This document shows positions 49,888 to 61,960 of a stretch of 64,000 nt of DNA, in pieces. The notes beneath the pieces were generated by a model. That model had not been told where the DNA came from. It searched no databases and saw nothing but the letters and a program-made list of their open reading frames with translations. Source of the stretch: Cunninghamia lanceolata (Eukaryota; Streptophyta; Pinopsida; Cupressales; Cupressaceae); NCBI GenBank assembly GCA_027924645.1, contig BSBN01001757.1, forward strand, positions 248,001 to 312,000. Reading direction: 5' to 3'. Within the stretch, counting starts at the first letter, position 1. Each line of letters starts with the position of its first letter. The position numbers and the translations under genes are program-made.

Positions 49888-51705
49888 TGCTAACCATGAA
49901 AAAGCTCATGCTTTGGGCAGACATGAATCACTCCAGCAAAGCTTATAGGGCCAAGAGAGAAGTGTATTAGAATCCTTACTAGTTATACTTAGATAACCTT
50001 GTTTAACTATATAACGTCCTAATTTCGAAGGAGCCCAGACTAACTTATCCTTTTCACCTGAGATAAATAGCCTACGATCCTTCAAAATATTCCTAAGAAG
50101 GGTCTTTTGTTCATCTGGAATCATGAACTCATCAAAGTTTTTCCATTTTACTGAATGAAAGGCTGAATTAGGATCAACTTCATAATAATCTTTAACCTTT
50201 GTTCCCCACACCTGACATAACAAAGATTTAATCTCGTGGAGACCTTCTGTGTTACTTAAAGGAGGATGATTATTACAAGAATCATCCCAGAAAAGAGCAG
50301 AACTGCCATCATGAATAACCCAAGATAAATAAGAAGAAATAACTTCTTGACAATGTATCAAAAAATTCCACATGTGAGAACCTGCCTTTGGATTTCAAAG
50401 AGTAAATAATCTTTTAGGATTAAAAGAATCTAGATACTTAGCATACATTATTCTCCCCCATTTAGAAGTTGATTTTTCATACAAATTCCAAACAAGTTTA
50501 GCTCCAAGAGCTTTATTGTGAGATGCAATATCATGGATGCCAGTGCCACCAAATTGTTTTCGAGTGCATATTTTATCCCAAGAAAGGAGTGGAATCTTTC
50601 TCCCCTGTAAATTAGTGCCATTCCAAAGAAACTTTCGTAACATATTCACAATAAAAGTAAGTACAGTTTTTGGGACTTTTAAAACTGATAACAAGTAAAC
50701 TGGCATCGCTGATAAAACTATTTTAATCATCAAAAGTTTACCTGCCAAAGTAAGCCATTTGCCTTTCCAAGAAGAGATTTTAGATTTTATACTTGATAAA
50801 AGCTTATCCCAAAACATGTTTTTAATCCAACCTGAAAACAGAGGGATTCCTAGATACCTTGAGGGTAAAGTGTCAATTTGAAAACCAAGATACTTAGCTA
50901 TCCTACTTTGCACCAAATCAGAAGAGAAGAAAAAGAAAATTTTAGATTTACTATTGTTCACTTTTTGACCAGATACTAAACAATATTTAGAGATGACTTC
51001 CTTCAGAACTTTAGCTTCTTCCATCATAGGTTGTCCAAACAACAAAGTATCATCTGCAAACAAAGCATGCGTGATAGAAAAAGGAATTCTAGGGATATTA
51101 ATCCCTCTCCAATGACCCAAAGTATTCTGACTCAGAATTAATCTACTCAAACCTTCAACCATTAAAATAAAAAGAAAAGGGGAAAGAGGATCTCCCTGCC
51201 ATATGCCTTGAGAAGATTTAAAAAATTCAGATTTCATACCATTAATCAGTACTAAAAAACTGACACCAGTAATACATGATTGAATCCATTTACACCATTT
51301 AGAAGAGAAACCAAATTTGAGGAGTACTTTGAATAAAAAATCCCAAGAAACTTTATCATAAGCTTTTAGCATATCCAATTTAATCATCATTGCAGGAAGT
51401 TTGTGTTGATGAATTGAATGGATTACCTCATGAGCGATCAAAGCACCTTCTAAAGTTTCCTTGCCTGGGACAAAACCCCCTTGTTCATCAGAGACAGTTT
51501 TTGGGATTAGTGCAGCTAGTCTTAAAGTGATTGCTTTGGAAATGATCTTATAAAAGGTATTACATAATGAAATGGGTCTGAAATCAGCAAAGGAGGAAGG
51601 AGAATTGATTTTAGGAATCAAAGCAATTAAAGTTGAGTTTATCTCTCTCAGAATAGTTCTATTTCGATGAGCTTCTTCTACAGCCAGCCAAATATCCTTA
51701 CCCAC
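49888..51705 (-). pseudogene. LINE ORF2, reverse transcriptase
   Basis: In frame with the endonuclease after a TAG at about 51709 (expected Gln). RT blocks in order: STLIALIPKINSPSSFADFR, PISLCNTFYKIISKAITLRL, DEQGGFVPGK, MMIKLDMLKAYDKVSWDFL, GIWQGDPLSPFLFILMVEGL, and the catalytic FADDTLLF. Then GQKVNNSKSKIFF and YLGIPLF follow. A TGA at 50395-50397 (expected Arg) is followed in frame by NPKAGSHMW and the linker to the zinc finger. Residues usually Arg-Leu-Arg before QGDPLSP read GIW here. Confidence 0.95.
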
Positions 51706-53187
51706 AAAGTCCTAGCATTTTTGAAAAAACAGAGGAGTAAAACCATAAGGGCCAGGTGATTTGTCTGGTTCCAATGAGAAAACTACTGCCTGAACTTCTT
51801 CCATGGTAAACTTTTTCATCAATTCCAAATTATCTGCAGGAGAAATGAGAGTAGGAATATGATCCAGGACTTCAAAAACAGTTGTACTAGGGATCTGAGG
51901 TAAATCTTTAGAGAGTAGTTTCTGAAAATAGTTGATTCCTTCTTTTTGGATAAGAGAAGCATCATGCAAAATGTTACCCATTGAATCTTTAATGGAGAAA
52001 ATAGAATTTCGATGCCTTCTTAGCATGGTCGAGACATGAAAAAATTTGGTATTTCGATCCCCTTCCTTTAGCCATACTTCCCTAGATTTCTGTTTCCAAA
52101 AGAGCTCTTCCCGAGATAAAATTTCCTCTAATTGTGCTTGTAACATTTTTATATTTTGAAAAGATGCATTATCCATGCCATTAGAGATAATTGTTTCATT
52201 TAGCTGTTGTAATTGAAGTTGTAGGGCTATTTTTTGGGAAAAAATGTTACCAAAAGAAGATTTATTCCAATTCATAATTTTTTTCCTTATAAATTTTAAA
52301 CGTTCATTCACCCAATACATACGTGAACCATTGAGAAAAGGAGCATTCTTCCACCAGGATTCAAGTAAGGATAAAAAATGTTTATCTCTAAACCACATAG
52401 CTTGGAATTTGAATGAGGACCTTATAGTATTTTGTTTCCCACAAGTGACACCAAGTTGAACAGAAATAGGAAAATGATCTGAAGCGGTAAAAGGAAGAAT
52501 AGTAGTACCAGAAATATTTGCTTCAAGACACCATTCAGGAGAAAAAAGAAACCTATCCAATCTTTCTGTTATGTTTAAAAAGCCGTGCCTCCTATTTGAC
52601 CAAGTGAAACTCCCATTGAGTAGCGGGCTATCTAGTAATGCATTGTCAGCTATGAACCCCTTAAAGTCCTCAATTACCCTCTGAGGTGGGGAGATACCAC
52701 CTGTCTTTTCTGACAAACAAGATAAAGCATTAAAATCCCCTCCAAAAATAACTTTTTCACCAGACAAATGCTCGAGAAGAGCTGTGAGAGTATCCCAACA
52801 GTGTTTTTTTTCTCTAGTGGCAGTAGGACCATAAATATTGAATAACCAAAAATTAACAGTGGAAGTAACCCTAACCAAAAGAAAATTTGGAACAGAGAAA
52901 ATTAACTCTACTGCACACACTGTGCTGTCCCAGAGAACAACCAGCCCACCAGAGGCTCCTTGAGAGGGAGAATGAATATACTTCCAGTTCAACCAGCTTG
53001 GGAAAATTCTATCAGCTTGAGAAATAGATAATTTTGTCTCTTGGAGCATGACAATATCTACACCTGAGGAATCTAATTGACACTTTATCAAGCATCTTTT
53101 GTTACGGGCATTAATACCCCTAACATTCCAAGAAAGGAGCCTCATTGTTCGCGGGGAGAGTTCCTTACTCTCCCCGATCTCAGACAT
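51706..53187 (-). pseudogene. LINE ORF2, apurinic-type endonuclease domain
   Basis: The ATG at 53187 starts ORF2, 14 bases after the ORF1 stop, as expected for reinitiation. All endonuclease motifs are present: LLSWNVRG, IVMLQETK, NIYGP, IFGGDFNAL, RLDRFLF and ASDHFPI, giving the Asn, Glu, Asp, Asn, Asp and His of the active site. A long helical linker follows (IALQLQLQQLNETI, EEILSREELFWKQKS, WLKEGDRNTKFFH), then the entry to RT at DKSPGPYGFTPLFF, where the usual Asp after GP is Tyr. The first in-frame stop is at about 51709. This domain nicks target DNA to prime reverse transcription. Confidence 0.95.
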
Positions 53188-53201
53188 GTTTCCAAAGTGG
53201 C

Positions 53202-54435
53202 CTACAGGCCCGCTTTTATTTCTTCTTGTGTTTTAAAAGATTTTGGTTTACGTCCTCTCTTAGAGGGAGAGAGAGAACTCTGTTTAGTGGGTGAATCCTG
53301 GCTCAACGATTGAGAAATGGAAAGTTTGGATGAAAAATCATATACCTCACTATTATCTCTTAAAACAGCAGAATGTTCTTCCTTCCCTTGACTAAGACAG
53401 CTCTCAGGATCAACACCAGGGACAGGGGTATTTAAATAAAGTGAATTACCAATAATAGGGCTTGGCTGTTCTGCTATTACCTCATCCGCCAATTCATCAA
53501 TAAGATCAGAAGCAACATTACGAATAGTAGTTTCAACAAAAGCTTGTGCTTCTTCTTCAGTAAGAGGAAATCCATCCGATTCTAAAGCAGGCATTTCATT
53601 TACTACATCCCTTGAGCAATTTGCCTCAAAATTAAAGGAGTTGAACAGACATTTCTTAATGTTATCACTAGGAAAAGCAGGAGTTTCAATATCTTCAAGC
53701 TTACTAATTGCAAATTCAAAAGAACAGTCATCCTTTAACCCTGCAGCAGTCTGAAGAGCTTCTTCAGAACCGTTAGTATTGAGAAAATGATTAAGAGATG
53801 CTTCCCCAATATTAACAAAATCTAAATTGTCCTTAGCATAAAATGCTTCTTCAGAATCAGCACAAGATTTAGTTGAATGCAATACTTCCTCTTTATCAAT
53901 CGCCATAGGGTTTTCAAAAACAATTACCTATTTCCAATTTCCAAATTTAGAGTGGAACTCAACAAATTTGGGAAAGGGGAACGAAGTATTAAGGACTATT
54001 GAAAACCTAATTGGCAGATCTGGTTTGTCAAAAGAGGACAGATCATGCTTAATGAAGAAACCCAATTTTTTAGCGCAAAATTCAATAATGGCAAAATCCC
54101 GATATTCCAAAGGTAAATTCGGCAAAGAGATCCAAAAAGGAACAAAGTTCATATTAGCTTTAACCGGATCAAAATTTGGTTCCCATTTTTGGAGACAAAT
54201 CCCTTTGCCACGATAAAACCACAATTTTTGACTAAGGGTTTCATCTCGGAAATCCCCATTATAAAAAACCACTGTAAAAACACATAAATCTTTGTTCAAA
54301 AAGAAGACATCCGAAACCCCTTTCCATGTAACCCTAACCCATGCATGAAATTCATCAAAATTAAATGTAGGGTTCCAATCTACAATCAATTTGTATTTTG
54401 AGTTTTCGCCACCGAATCTTTAATCGGGTGCTCAT
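53202..54435 (-). pseudogene. LINE ORF1 (DUF4283-type), without zinc knuckle
   Basis: A frame of about 390 codons broken by one TAG at 53925-53927. The likely start is ATG 54435 with a one-base shift before 54400, because RFGGENSKYKLIVDW in the main frame is preceded directly by TAA. The first 150 residues carry the DUF4283 fold of plant LINE ORF1 proteins (WVRVTWKGVSDVFFLNKDL, KLWFYRGKGICLQKWEPNFD, FWISLPNLPLEYRD, LGFFIKHD). The remainder is acidic and Ser-rich (SEEALQTA, LTEEEAQAFVETTI) and ends SLSPSKRGRKPKSFKTQEE. The CCHC zinc knuckle that normally follows DUF4283 is absent. The product would bind LINE RNA. Confidence 0.85.
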
Positions 54436-54818
54436 TTCTATAGACTGTTTTCTCTACGTTTAGACAGTACAACTCTTAGGGTTTTAAATCATTTTCTACT
54501 CATGGAATTCATTGTTCAATTGTCTCCCTTCCACTCCATTTGCTGAATCATTCTGTCACTATTGCAATCATTTAGTTTTAATGGACTTCTTCATTTCATT
54601 GAGGGTGTATTCTGCAAATTTCCTTATCCTCTCAGCTATTAAACTATTCTGTCAAACAACATTTCAGACTGCAATTGTATACAGTCTCTATGCAAGTGTC
54701 TTGGTAGGTTATGACAACTCCATATTCTATGGAACGCCCTTGGAGTGTCACAAACCATGCATCTGGATAAGAAACAGAAATAAACTGTAAATGGTGTCTC
54801 CTATCTAATTAGTATTCC
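54436..54818 (-). other. LINE 5' leader
   Basis: Sequence between the target duplication and ORF1. It should hold the internal promoter of the element, but no motif can be named. Short frames on the plus strand have no recognisable content. Confidence 0.5.
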
Positions 54819-54834
54819 AATCATATATATATTT
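54819..54834. other. LINE target-site duplication, right copy
   Basis: AATCATATATATATTT, matching 47574-47587 apart from one extra TA unit. Confidence 0.7.
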
Positions 54835-57800
54835 ACAATTGTGTGTTCAAAAAATAAGTAAACTAAAAGACTTTATTAGCTGATAGGCTTATGACGAGGG
54901 CATTCATGCCTAGAATTAAGTAGTTCTCACACCTGTTTTCTTTTGCAGTTACCAGTTTTATTGGCATTCAAATAGGTAGTCGGAATTGAATATAAAAGAT
55001 AGGTTTTTACTGTACCTCGTAACAGATTATTTTTGGGGATTTCATGGATCACACCCATTGTTTTCATCAGTAAATAAGGTATTAAAAAAATGTATTAATT
55101 AGACTAAGCAGGAATCGAATGGCACAAGCCATGTAGGACTTTCATAGGTTGTATGGCAATTGCTAAACTAGCATAATTTCCTGTCTAGCTATTGTATGAA
55201 ATGGTGTACATGTAGTCCAAGTTGTATGGAATGCACTCCAGGATCTTTGGAATGAATCTGCACCTTACACATTTTGAAAATTAGCAACACTTTATGCAAA
55301 TTTTATGTTGTTATAATACAGCTCTCAAGCTTGGTCAATAATAATGCCAGATGAGAAGCTTCGTTTTTCCTAATCTATTTGTACAATTCTTCCATGAAGC
55401 ATGATTTCCATGTGACCACTTTAGTCCATGCAAACAAACAGGCAGGTTAAATTTAAATCATAAATTTGGAGGTTTTATTCATTGCACCCCCGTTGGTTAT
55501 ACCCTACAATCATTTCCATCAGATCGCTATTTTCAGTTAGTTGCCCTTTTGTCTATAACCAGCAATTATGTCTTATCGTTAGAGTTACCATACGATTGCA
55601 TATCAAGCACCTTCTCTATAGAAATTAGTTTGGCAACCACAATACGCCTTATGGAAAGTTCTTAAAGTCTTTGCAACAAATCCATTTTGCTTATTTCCTA
55701 CAATCCTAGATCGCTGTTTGATTTAGCTAGTAGCACCTCTATTTTAGTTCAACGATTATCCTAAAAGCAATCCTCTTCTCTAGCGTAGTCAAGGAGGTCA
55801 GCGATGTGCACAACTTGAATCGATTCACCATACAACATGCACCTGTGGTTTAGTTCAATGGCTTAAAACAATCATCACAATCAGTGCAAACTTAACAGAT
55901 CCTGCAATCATTCCAATCTTGTAGATCGTTGTTGTTTTGCTGGGCGCACATTTGGACAGGTTTTTACATGTAGATCGCATCCTCATTACAGTTCAATAGT
56001 TTTTTTTAATAATCCTATTAACCAGCGATCATTGCATAAACTTCACCAACATCTGGTCAAAACCAGCATTCCTTCATCAAAATGACATTGAATGTGCTAA
56101 AACCCTTGTGCTACGAGTCAATTCGAGGCCTATATACTTGTGACGTGTTTTATGGAATATCTCATCCACATTATGCTCTAAGGCCTCGTTCTCCCTCGTT
56201 AACCCATTATGTGACCTAAAAAGGGATCATGTTATGAAGACTTTTGAAGATTTCGTGGTGTGGCTTACTATGGTGCCATGATTGTCTCAAGAAATCTGTG
56301 GTGCCATCATGGATTATTCCTTTTAAGTCATATGGTAGATCTAATAGCTATTTCCATATTCTTGAGATTTTACTTCATCTTTTTCAACACATGCATTTAG
56401 GGTGCCATTTATAAGGAAACCTTGGAAACCAATATACATACCAAGACATGATCCTCTACTCTCATTGTCATTCAACATATAGGCTATTGTTGTGCATTCA
56501 GTTGTCCACAACATCAACAAAGTGATTAGTTAATCCATAATTTTGTAATTCCATTTGATCTCATTTAGGAGTTGTTCTCTATTTAGGAGTTGTGATTTTG
56601 ATTTTACTTGGAAGCATTAACAAGATGCTGGGATCTCAAAGAACATCCTTGGAACCTACAAAATGTTAATTCTCAAACCTATTGCCTTCATTTTTTGTGA
56701 CCATTGACTTTCGTGAAATATTGTGATAGAGAGAGAAAACTGTCAAAGTTGATACCGTCAAATATACCAATTTGCAAGTTCAAAGAGTTGGATGGGCATT
56801 GCCATAAGTCGTTAGACTGAATAAACCTCATCATAAAATAGTCAATAACAATTTTAGACCTCCTCTATGATTTATGCCAAACCGTTACACGTTCCTTGCA
56901 AATGGGGGATATCTATGGTTTCCTTACAACTCAATAGGTTGTAATGCTCGAGACAGTTGTAGTGGGAGCATATACATGAAAATGGGAATGCCTTGGAAAC
57001 AAATGCAGATTATACAACTACCAAATGATGATCGACCATACCGTTAGATCTAAATCATCATGGATAAATTCATTTCCAAGGAGGTTTATATCACGAGAAC
57101 CGTCAGAATATTATTACTCATTCTACCATTGGAAATGGTAATTTGGTGGGTAAGACAATTTGTTATCATAAGTTGTTTTCGGTTGAAGCGTTATTGGTTA
57201 AAGCGTTAGGTTATTCTCAAGTCAGAGGAAATTCATTTGAGGTGGTCGGAAGATATGTATTGTAACAGCTACTAATCATGATAGGGCAAACAGTTGTAAA
57301 CATATATCTTGAATGAGGTTAGCACAAACTAAATAATGTAGTTTAGTCGAAAGATTATCTAGGAATGGATTGTAAAAGCTTGTTTGGTTAAATCTTGTAT
57401 TTATTTTAGAAACAATACGAAGAGTATTTAGATAATTTAAGTTATAATGTATTAATATAATTGTTGCATTAAATTTAAAATCAATTGGTTCAGTTAAAAG
57501 AGTTAATGTAATTCGCTATTGATTTTATAACAAAGTTATTTACAAGAAGGAATTTTAGTGTAACTCTAGAACTTGAATTGAATTGTATGAATTAAGAATT
57601 TTTGTTGTCATAATATGGTAAATTGTTAATGGTCAAAATTCCAGAGGCATAGTATGTCGTGTTTTGAGTACAACCAACATGGGGATAGGTGTTCTAGTGT
57701 TGTGGTGTTTTAAACATGTGATTCTAATTGAGTATGAAGTACAATTTATTACGAATGTAGAATTGTCGAAAGTTGTTAATGTATTTTGTGGATATAATAT

Positions 57801-57899
57801 TCTCAGGATGAGATATTTAACCACTTGTGACTATTTTGTATCCGTTTTGTTGAAAATGTCATATGGAGAGACTTGGAATCTGTAAAAGAGTAAAGTGTT
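54835..57899. other. Intergenic, no gene seen
   Basis: Three kilobases of ordinary complexity without a sustained frame on either strand. The right part may belong to the LTR ending at 59123. Confidence 0.4.
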
Positions 57900-59123
57900 G
57901 TAATGTTATGAGTGATGGATAACAATTGGTGTTATGATTCTGTTTGTAATGCAAGAGGGTTTATGCCTTGCAGTGATCATGTATGTGTATTGTTATAATG
58001 TCTTGTATGATGGTTAAGGTTTACTAGGTGTTAGGAAGGAGAGTGGCTTTCAACGTGGGGCTGGCGCCCAAAGTGGCAGTCAGGATAACCCATTGAAAGT
58101 AGATTAATCAAGTGATAATTTAAAATGAACTAGGGGGTTAAGGGTAGACTTCACATTAAACAAGATTAATGGATTTCCTCACCCAGGCCTGTAGTGCTCG
58201 TTTAGACTAAGGATGGGTTGAGAAGGCATGGTCGGCATGATTGACTTCCTTTTCCTCACGAAAGGAAGGTCGATTCCGCATGTGTCACCCTATGGGGCCG
58301 GTGCCTAGTGAGAGGTTGTCAGGATAACCATAGATGGGGGCTGGTACCTAGTGAGAGGCTGTCAGGATAACCCATGCTAGGACAGTGCGATGACACTCTC
58401 CCTACTACAACCTAGCATTCCTTGTTTGGTCTCTCCACATATGTTATGTGTTGCCTCTGAAAGTTGTGTTGTGTTGTTTATGTTATTGACATGTGTTGTA
58501 TTGGAGTTTGGTCATCCTTTGTTCATGTTAGTCTTTGTCTACCTGACTGTTTAATTTTGGGACCTCATGTTAACTCCTAGTTCGAGGGGTGGACCTTAGG
58601 GTTCCACATGGTCGGGTGGAAGAGCTTTATTATCCATTGGTTATTCTTGTCAATGTTCATGTGCAGAAAAGATTTATCTCAGTTTACAGACAATTGTACT
58701 TGTACCAGTGATGATTATGATGTATGTGTATAACCTTGTACTAGATTTGTGTATCAGATCATTCATAATGTATGTAATTCTGATGTAGTCTGAAAATGGC
58801 AATGTAGTGATGTAATGATGTACTTATGTGTATGGAAAGCATTTCAGTTATGTATTTAATCATGTAGATTGCATTATTTGACGACATGTAATGAATATGA
58901 ATAAGCTATTGTGCATTGGATTTAGATCAGTTACTGATGTTAGTAATGTATGTTAAATTATGTTAGTTTAATAGTTAAGTAATGCCACCTTGAATCCTTA
59001 GTGAATATGGTGTAATTGGTTATGTTAACATTACTTTTTTATCTTAATCACTTAAAAAAAAATTTCGTGTTTCATATAGCATAAATGTGAATTTCTCTAA
59101 GGTGTTCAAGGTGGGGTGTTACA
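57900..59123 (-). repeat. 3' LTR of the chromovirus fragment (right edge defined)
   Basis: On the minus strand, TTCTTGAGGAG, a polypurine-like tract at 59124-59136, is followed by TGTAACACCCCACC, the very common start of plant gypsy LTRs. The LTR extends left from 59123. Its far end is not determined, so 57900 is a nominal limit. It contains a local duplication of CTAGTGAGAGG(T/C)TGTCAGGATAACC near 58306 and 58346, and a variant near 58078. Confidence 0.55.
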
Positions 59124-59359
59124 CTCCTCAAGAATGGTATACCAAAACTACAAGACTCAAATTCAAAATGTGGAAAAATATGGTGACATCTTCTACAACC
59201 AATTGATGAATTAAAATTGTAAATAAATGTCCAATGGTGATGTAGGATTTCTTTGTTCCCCTAAGGATGCTCTTACATCAGACACCTTAGTTAAATTCAA
59301 AAGTGAGTCCCTCACTTTACAAAGACTAGAGAGAAACCTAGTTGGTTCACCTTAGGCTT

Positions 59360-59500
59360 GGAAATCTAACTTGAATATTCTTCTGGCCTTCCTCTCCATT
59401 TCATAAAATACTCCTCATATTTCCTATTCTTGATGCTTTTCCCAATTCTATATTCTAGTATTTCTTAAATTTCTTCTTTTGGTTGTAGTGGTATTGGGTT
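59360..59500 (-). pseudogene. Chromodomain at the end of the chromovirus polyprotein
   Basis: Minus-strand reading gives ILEYRIGKSIKNRKYEEYFM, then KWRGRPEEYSS and ISKPKVNQLGFSL. The pattern (tyrosine pair, F/L-x-K-W-x-G-x-P) is that of the integrase-fused chromodomain of plant chromoviruses, which directs insertion to particular chromatin. Just upstream VELPDDLGISPVFN and LYQYHEGD mark the integrase C-terminal part. A stop sits where W is expected after EEYSS. Confidence 0.75.
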
Positions 59501-59777
59501 TTGTCCTCAATCCTCCATGTTGCTTCCCTCTGAATCCCCCTCATGATACTGGTATAGGTTTGTAATGTTGAATACTGGAGATATACCAAGGTCATCTGGT
59601 AACTCTACCTTATATGTAAATGTTATCGAAGTCAAATATCCATATGATTCTGCATGGATCAAACTTATTAATTTTCATCTTATTATATGTTCTAGATAGA
59701 AATCTCTCCTTTATAAGATATACCTTCACTTCATCTCCTAATGAAAAATCTCTATGTCTTCTAGTTTTGTCCACCTA

Positions 59778-60432
59778 TTACTTATACTTATCATTCATCT
59801 TCTTTAGGTGATCCATTACCTCTATATGTACTTTCTTCATGTGTTCAAAAAACTCCTCTGCCTCTGCACTCCTTTTATCTTGTTTTCTAATATCTCTTAG
59901 TTTTGATATATTATTTGGATTACTTCCATTAATAGTCTGAAATGGTGTCTTTTTGGTACTCCTATTCACTGAATTGTTGTATGTAAATTTTACTTGTGAT
60001 AAGACCATGCGTTAATTTCCTACCTTTTCTCCAACCCAAGATCTTAGAAAGTTACCCAAACTTTTGTTTACTACTTTTGTTTGCCCATCAGTCTGTGAAT
60101 GATATGTTGAGTTGAATTTCAAGTCTATTTTCATCTTCTTCCACATGGTCCTCCAAAAGTATCCCATAGACTTAGTATCCCTATCTAAAACTATAGTCTT
60201 TGGCATACCATGCAATATTATGACCTCTTTGAAGAATATATTAGCTATGTGTACCACATCATTGCTTTTTTTATGTGGAATGAAGTGCACCATCTTAGAA
60301 AATCTATCTAGTACCACCATGATTGAATCATTTTCCCTTTTTGTCCTTAATATGATCAATACAAAATTCATATATATGTCCTCCCATGGCTTACACAACA
60401 CTAGTAGTGGTTGGTATAGCCCAACATTTTGA
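59778..60432 (-). pseudogene. Integrase core of the chromovirus
   Basis: Two frames. 60401-60012 has PWEDIYMNFVL, DSIMVVLDRFSKMVHFIPHK (Asp), ILHGMPKTIVLDRDTKSMGY (Asp) and YHSQTDGQTKVVNKSLGNFL. 60008-59778 has LSQVKFTYNNSVNRSTKKTP and SAEAEEFFEHMKKVH. This is the standard plant chromovirus integrase. The catalytic Glu (normally GQTEVVN) reads Lys, and the first Asp (normally MDF) reads MNF, so the enzyme is dead even apart from the stops. Confidence 0.92.
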
Positions 60433-61160
60433 CTATTTCCTTAGGAAACTTGGTAAGTCCTACAACATTGAATGTATTTCCTCACATCCTTGTATATTTG
60501 TGGCCAAAAATATTTTTTATTAATTGAGGAAATTATCTTGTCTATCTCAAAGTGTCTAGCAAAACCTCCTCAATGCTTTTCCCTAATTTGGTTCTCTCTC
60601 ATAGAGCTCCTCGATGTGCATAACTATCTTCCTTTCAATATCTCTATTTGAATCAAGTAATCCAACCAATTACTTCTTTCTATGCTTACCAACTCCCTAT
60701 ATGCCTTCCAAGCCTCCGCAAAATCAGGATCAACCTCATACAAATGTTTTAACTCCTCAAAATCAACTACCTCTACCCTAATTTCTATTAGCAAATTATG
60801 TCTTCTACTTAATGCATTAGAAACCTTTTTTGACTTACCACTCCTATGTTTTAGTATAAAAGTGTAACTCTACATGAATTCTACCCACCGCATATGTCTC
60901 TGATTAACTTTACTTTGATTAAGAATTATAATGTTTGATAATTAGTCTACAAAACAAACTCTTTCGGTAATAGGTAATGTCTCCTTATCTTTAGGGCTGC
61001 ATTATAGCATAAAAATCTTGGTCATAAACTCAATACCACTTTTTGGCATCATTTAAGTTCTCAATGAAATAAGCTATTGGTCTTCCTTCTTGGATTAACA
61101 CTACCCAAATTGTATTCCCACTTGCATGACAATCCACCTAGGATATCTTATTGAAATTTG
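60433..61160 (-). pseudogene. RNase H and spacer of the chromovirus
   Basis: Minus-strand reading near 61130-61040 gives QVDCHASGN, LIQEGRPIAYFIENLNDAKK and YDQDFYAIM, the start of the gypsy RNase H. The first catalytic Asp of CDASG is His. Downstream fragments cover the rest of RNase H and the integrase zinc region, heavily interrupted. Homology ends at about 61150. Confidence 0.75.
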
Positions 61161-61164
61161 GGTC

Positions 61165-61960
61165 AGCGCAAGTTTGGTCCACTTTTTGGCCAAAAAGTGC
61201 AAGTGTTTTCTCTAATTTTCAGAATTTGTCACATTTGACCTAAAAATTTGAAGCACTTAAAGATTGAATCTCAAAAAAGTTAGTAATATAAAATGTAGTA
61301 CTTAGATTCTAGTTTTCAAATATGTAATTTATTTTAATACCTAGATGATACAAATTGATTTTCAATAAGCATGTCTAAAAACCACTATTTAAAAGTCATT
61401 TTTTTTACCATCCTATGCACATGTACGACCAACATAATTTGACCTAAATAAATGTATTTTTCTGAATCCTTTTGGGGAAATATGTGTAGTACAATGAAGT
61501 TTGATGAGGATATTTTTTTATAATTTTTTTTGAAATATTTGTTTTAATTAATTTTTATTAGCCCTAATTGTTGTTTTTGAAAACCCCACGTGTACAACCA
61601 ACATAATTTGAGCAAAAATAATCATAAAATGAACTTTTTTTTTCATTGTGTAGAGAATGATGTCTAGATTGATGACATAATTTTTTTGAAAAAAATTTAA
61701 AATTAAAAGTTATTAAAAAATACAAACACCTGTCATTTCAAGTTTTTGGACCAGTTTGCTCATAAATTAATTAATAAATAGAAAAATAACTCAAATCAAA
61801 AAACAAATTACATATTTGAAAACTACACATCGTCATCTATAATAGGTTTTAATTTTGTTCAAAATTTTGGAAAAAAACATCATCATTCATATTGGTAAAG
61901 TTGGTCTTTTCTCTTGATCTGAACATGAACGTGTACTTGTAGGTCCAAGGCAAGGGGTTG
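61165..61960 (-). repeat. Dispersed repeat copy B, with perfect palindrome
   Basis: Inverted relative to copy A at 718-1510. One end carries the 20-base perfect palindrome CACTTTTTGGCCAAAAAGTG at about 61179-61198. The other end has AGGTCCAAGGCAAGG near 61941. It lies directly against the broken end of the chromovirus. Confidence 0.65.

Larger units (their letters stand above)
47587..54818 (-). mobile_element. L1-like LINE, nearly full length
   Basis: A 7.2-kb non-LTR retrotransposon on the minus strand. A poly(A) tail (T run from about 47585) ends it, direct target duplications flank it, and ORF1 and ORF2 are in the standard order with a 14-base gap. ORF2 contains endonuclease, RT, zinc finger and RNase H. 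About 380 bases of 5' leader precede ORF1. Each ORF keeps its frame with few nonsense codons, so this is the youngest-looking autonomous element here apart from the copia element. Confidence 0.93.
59124..61160 (-). mobile_element. Ty3/gypsy chromovirus fragment
   Basis: The 3' half of a chromovirus on the minus strand: RNase H, spacer, integrase core, integrase C-terminus, chromodomain, then polypurine tract and LTR. It stops at about 61160 next to the inverted dispersed repeat, so the RT, protease, gag and 5' LTR are missing. Coding parts are split by stops and frameshifts. Confidence 0.85.

Noticed and set aside
61165..61960. Calling the inverted repeat a Helitron
   Set aside because: The hairpin near one end is suggestive, but no TC start, CTRR end or A-T insertion point could be shown for either copy.
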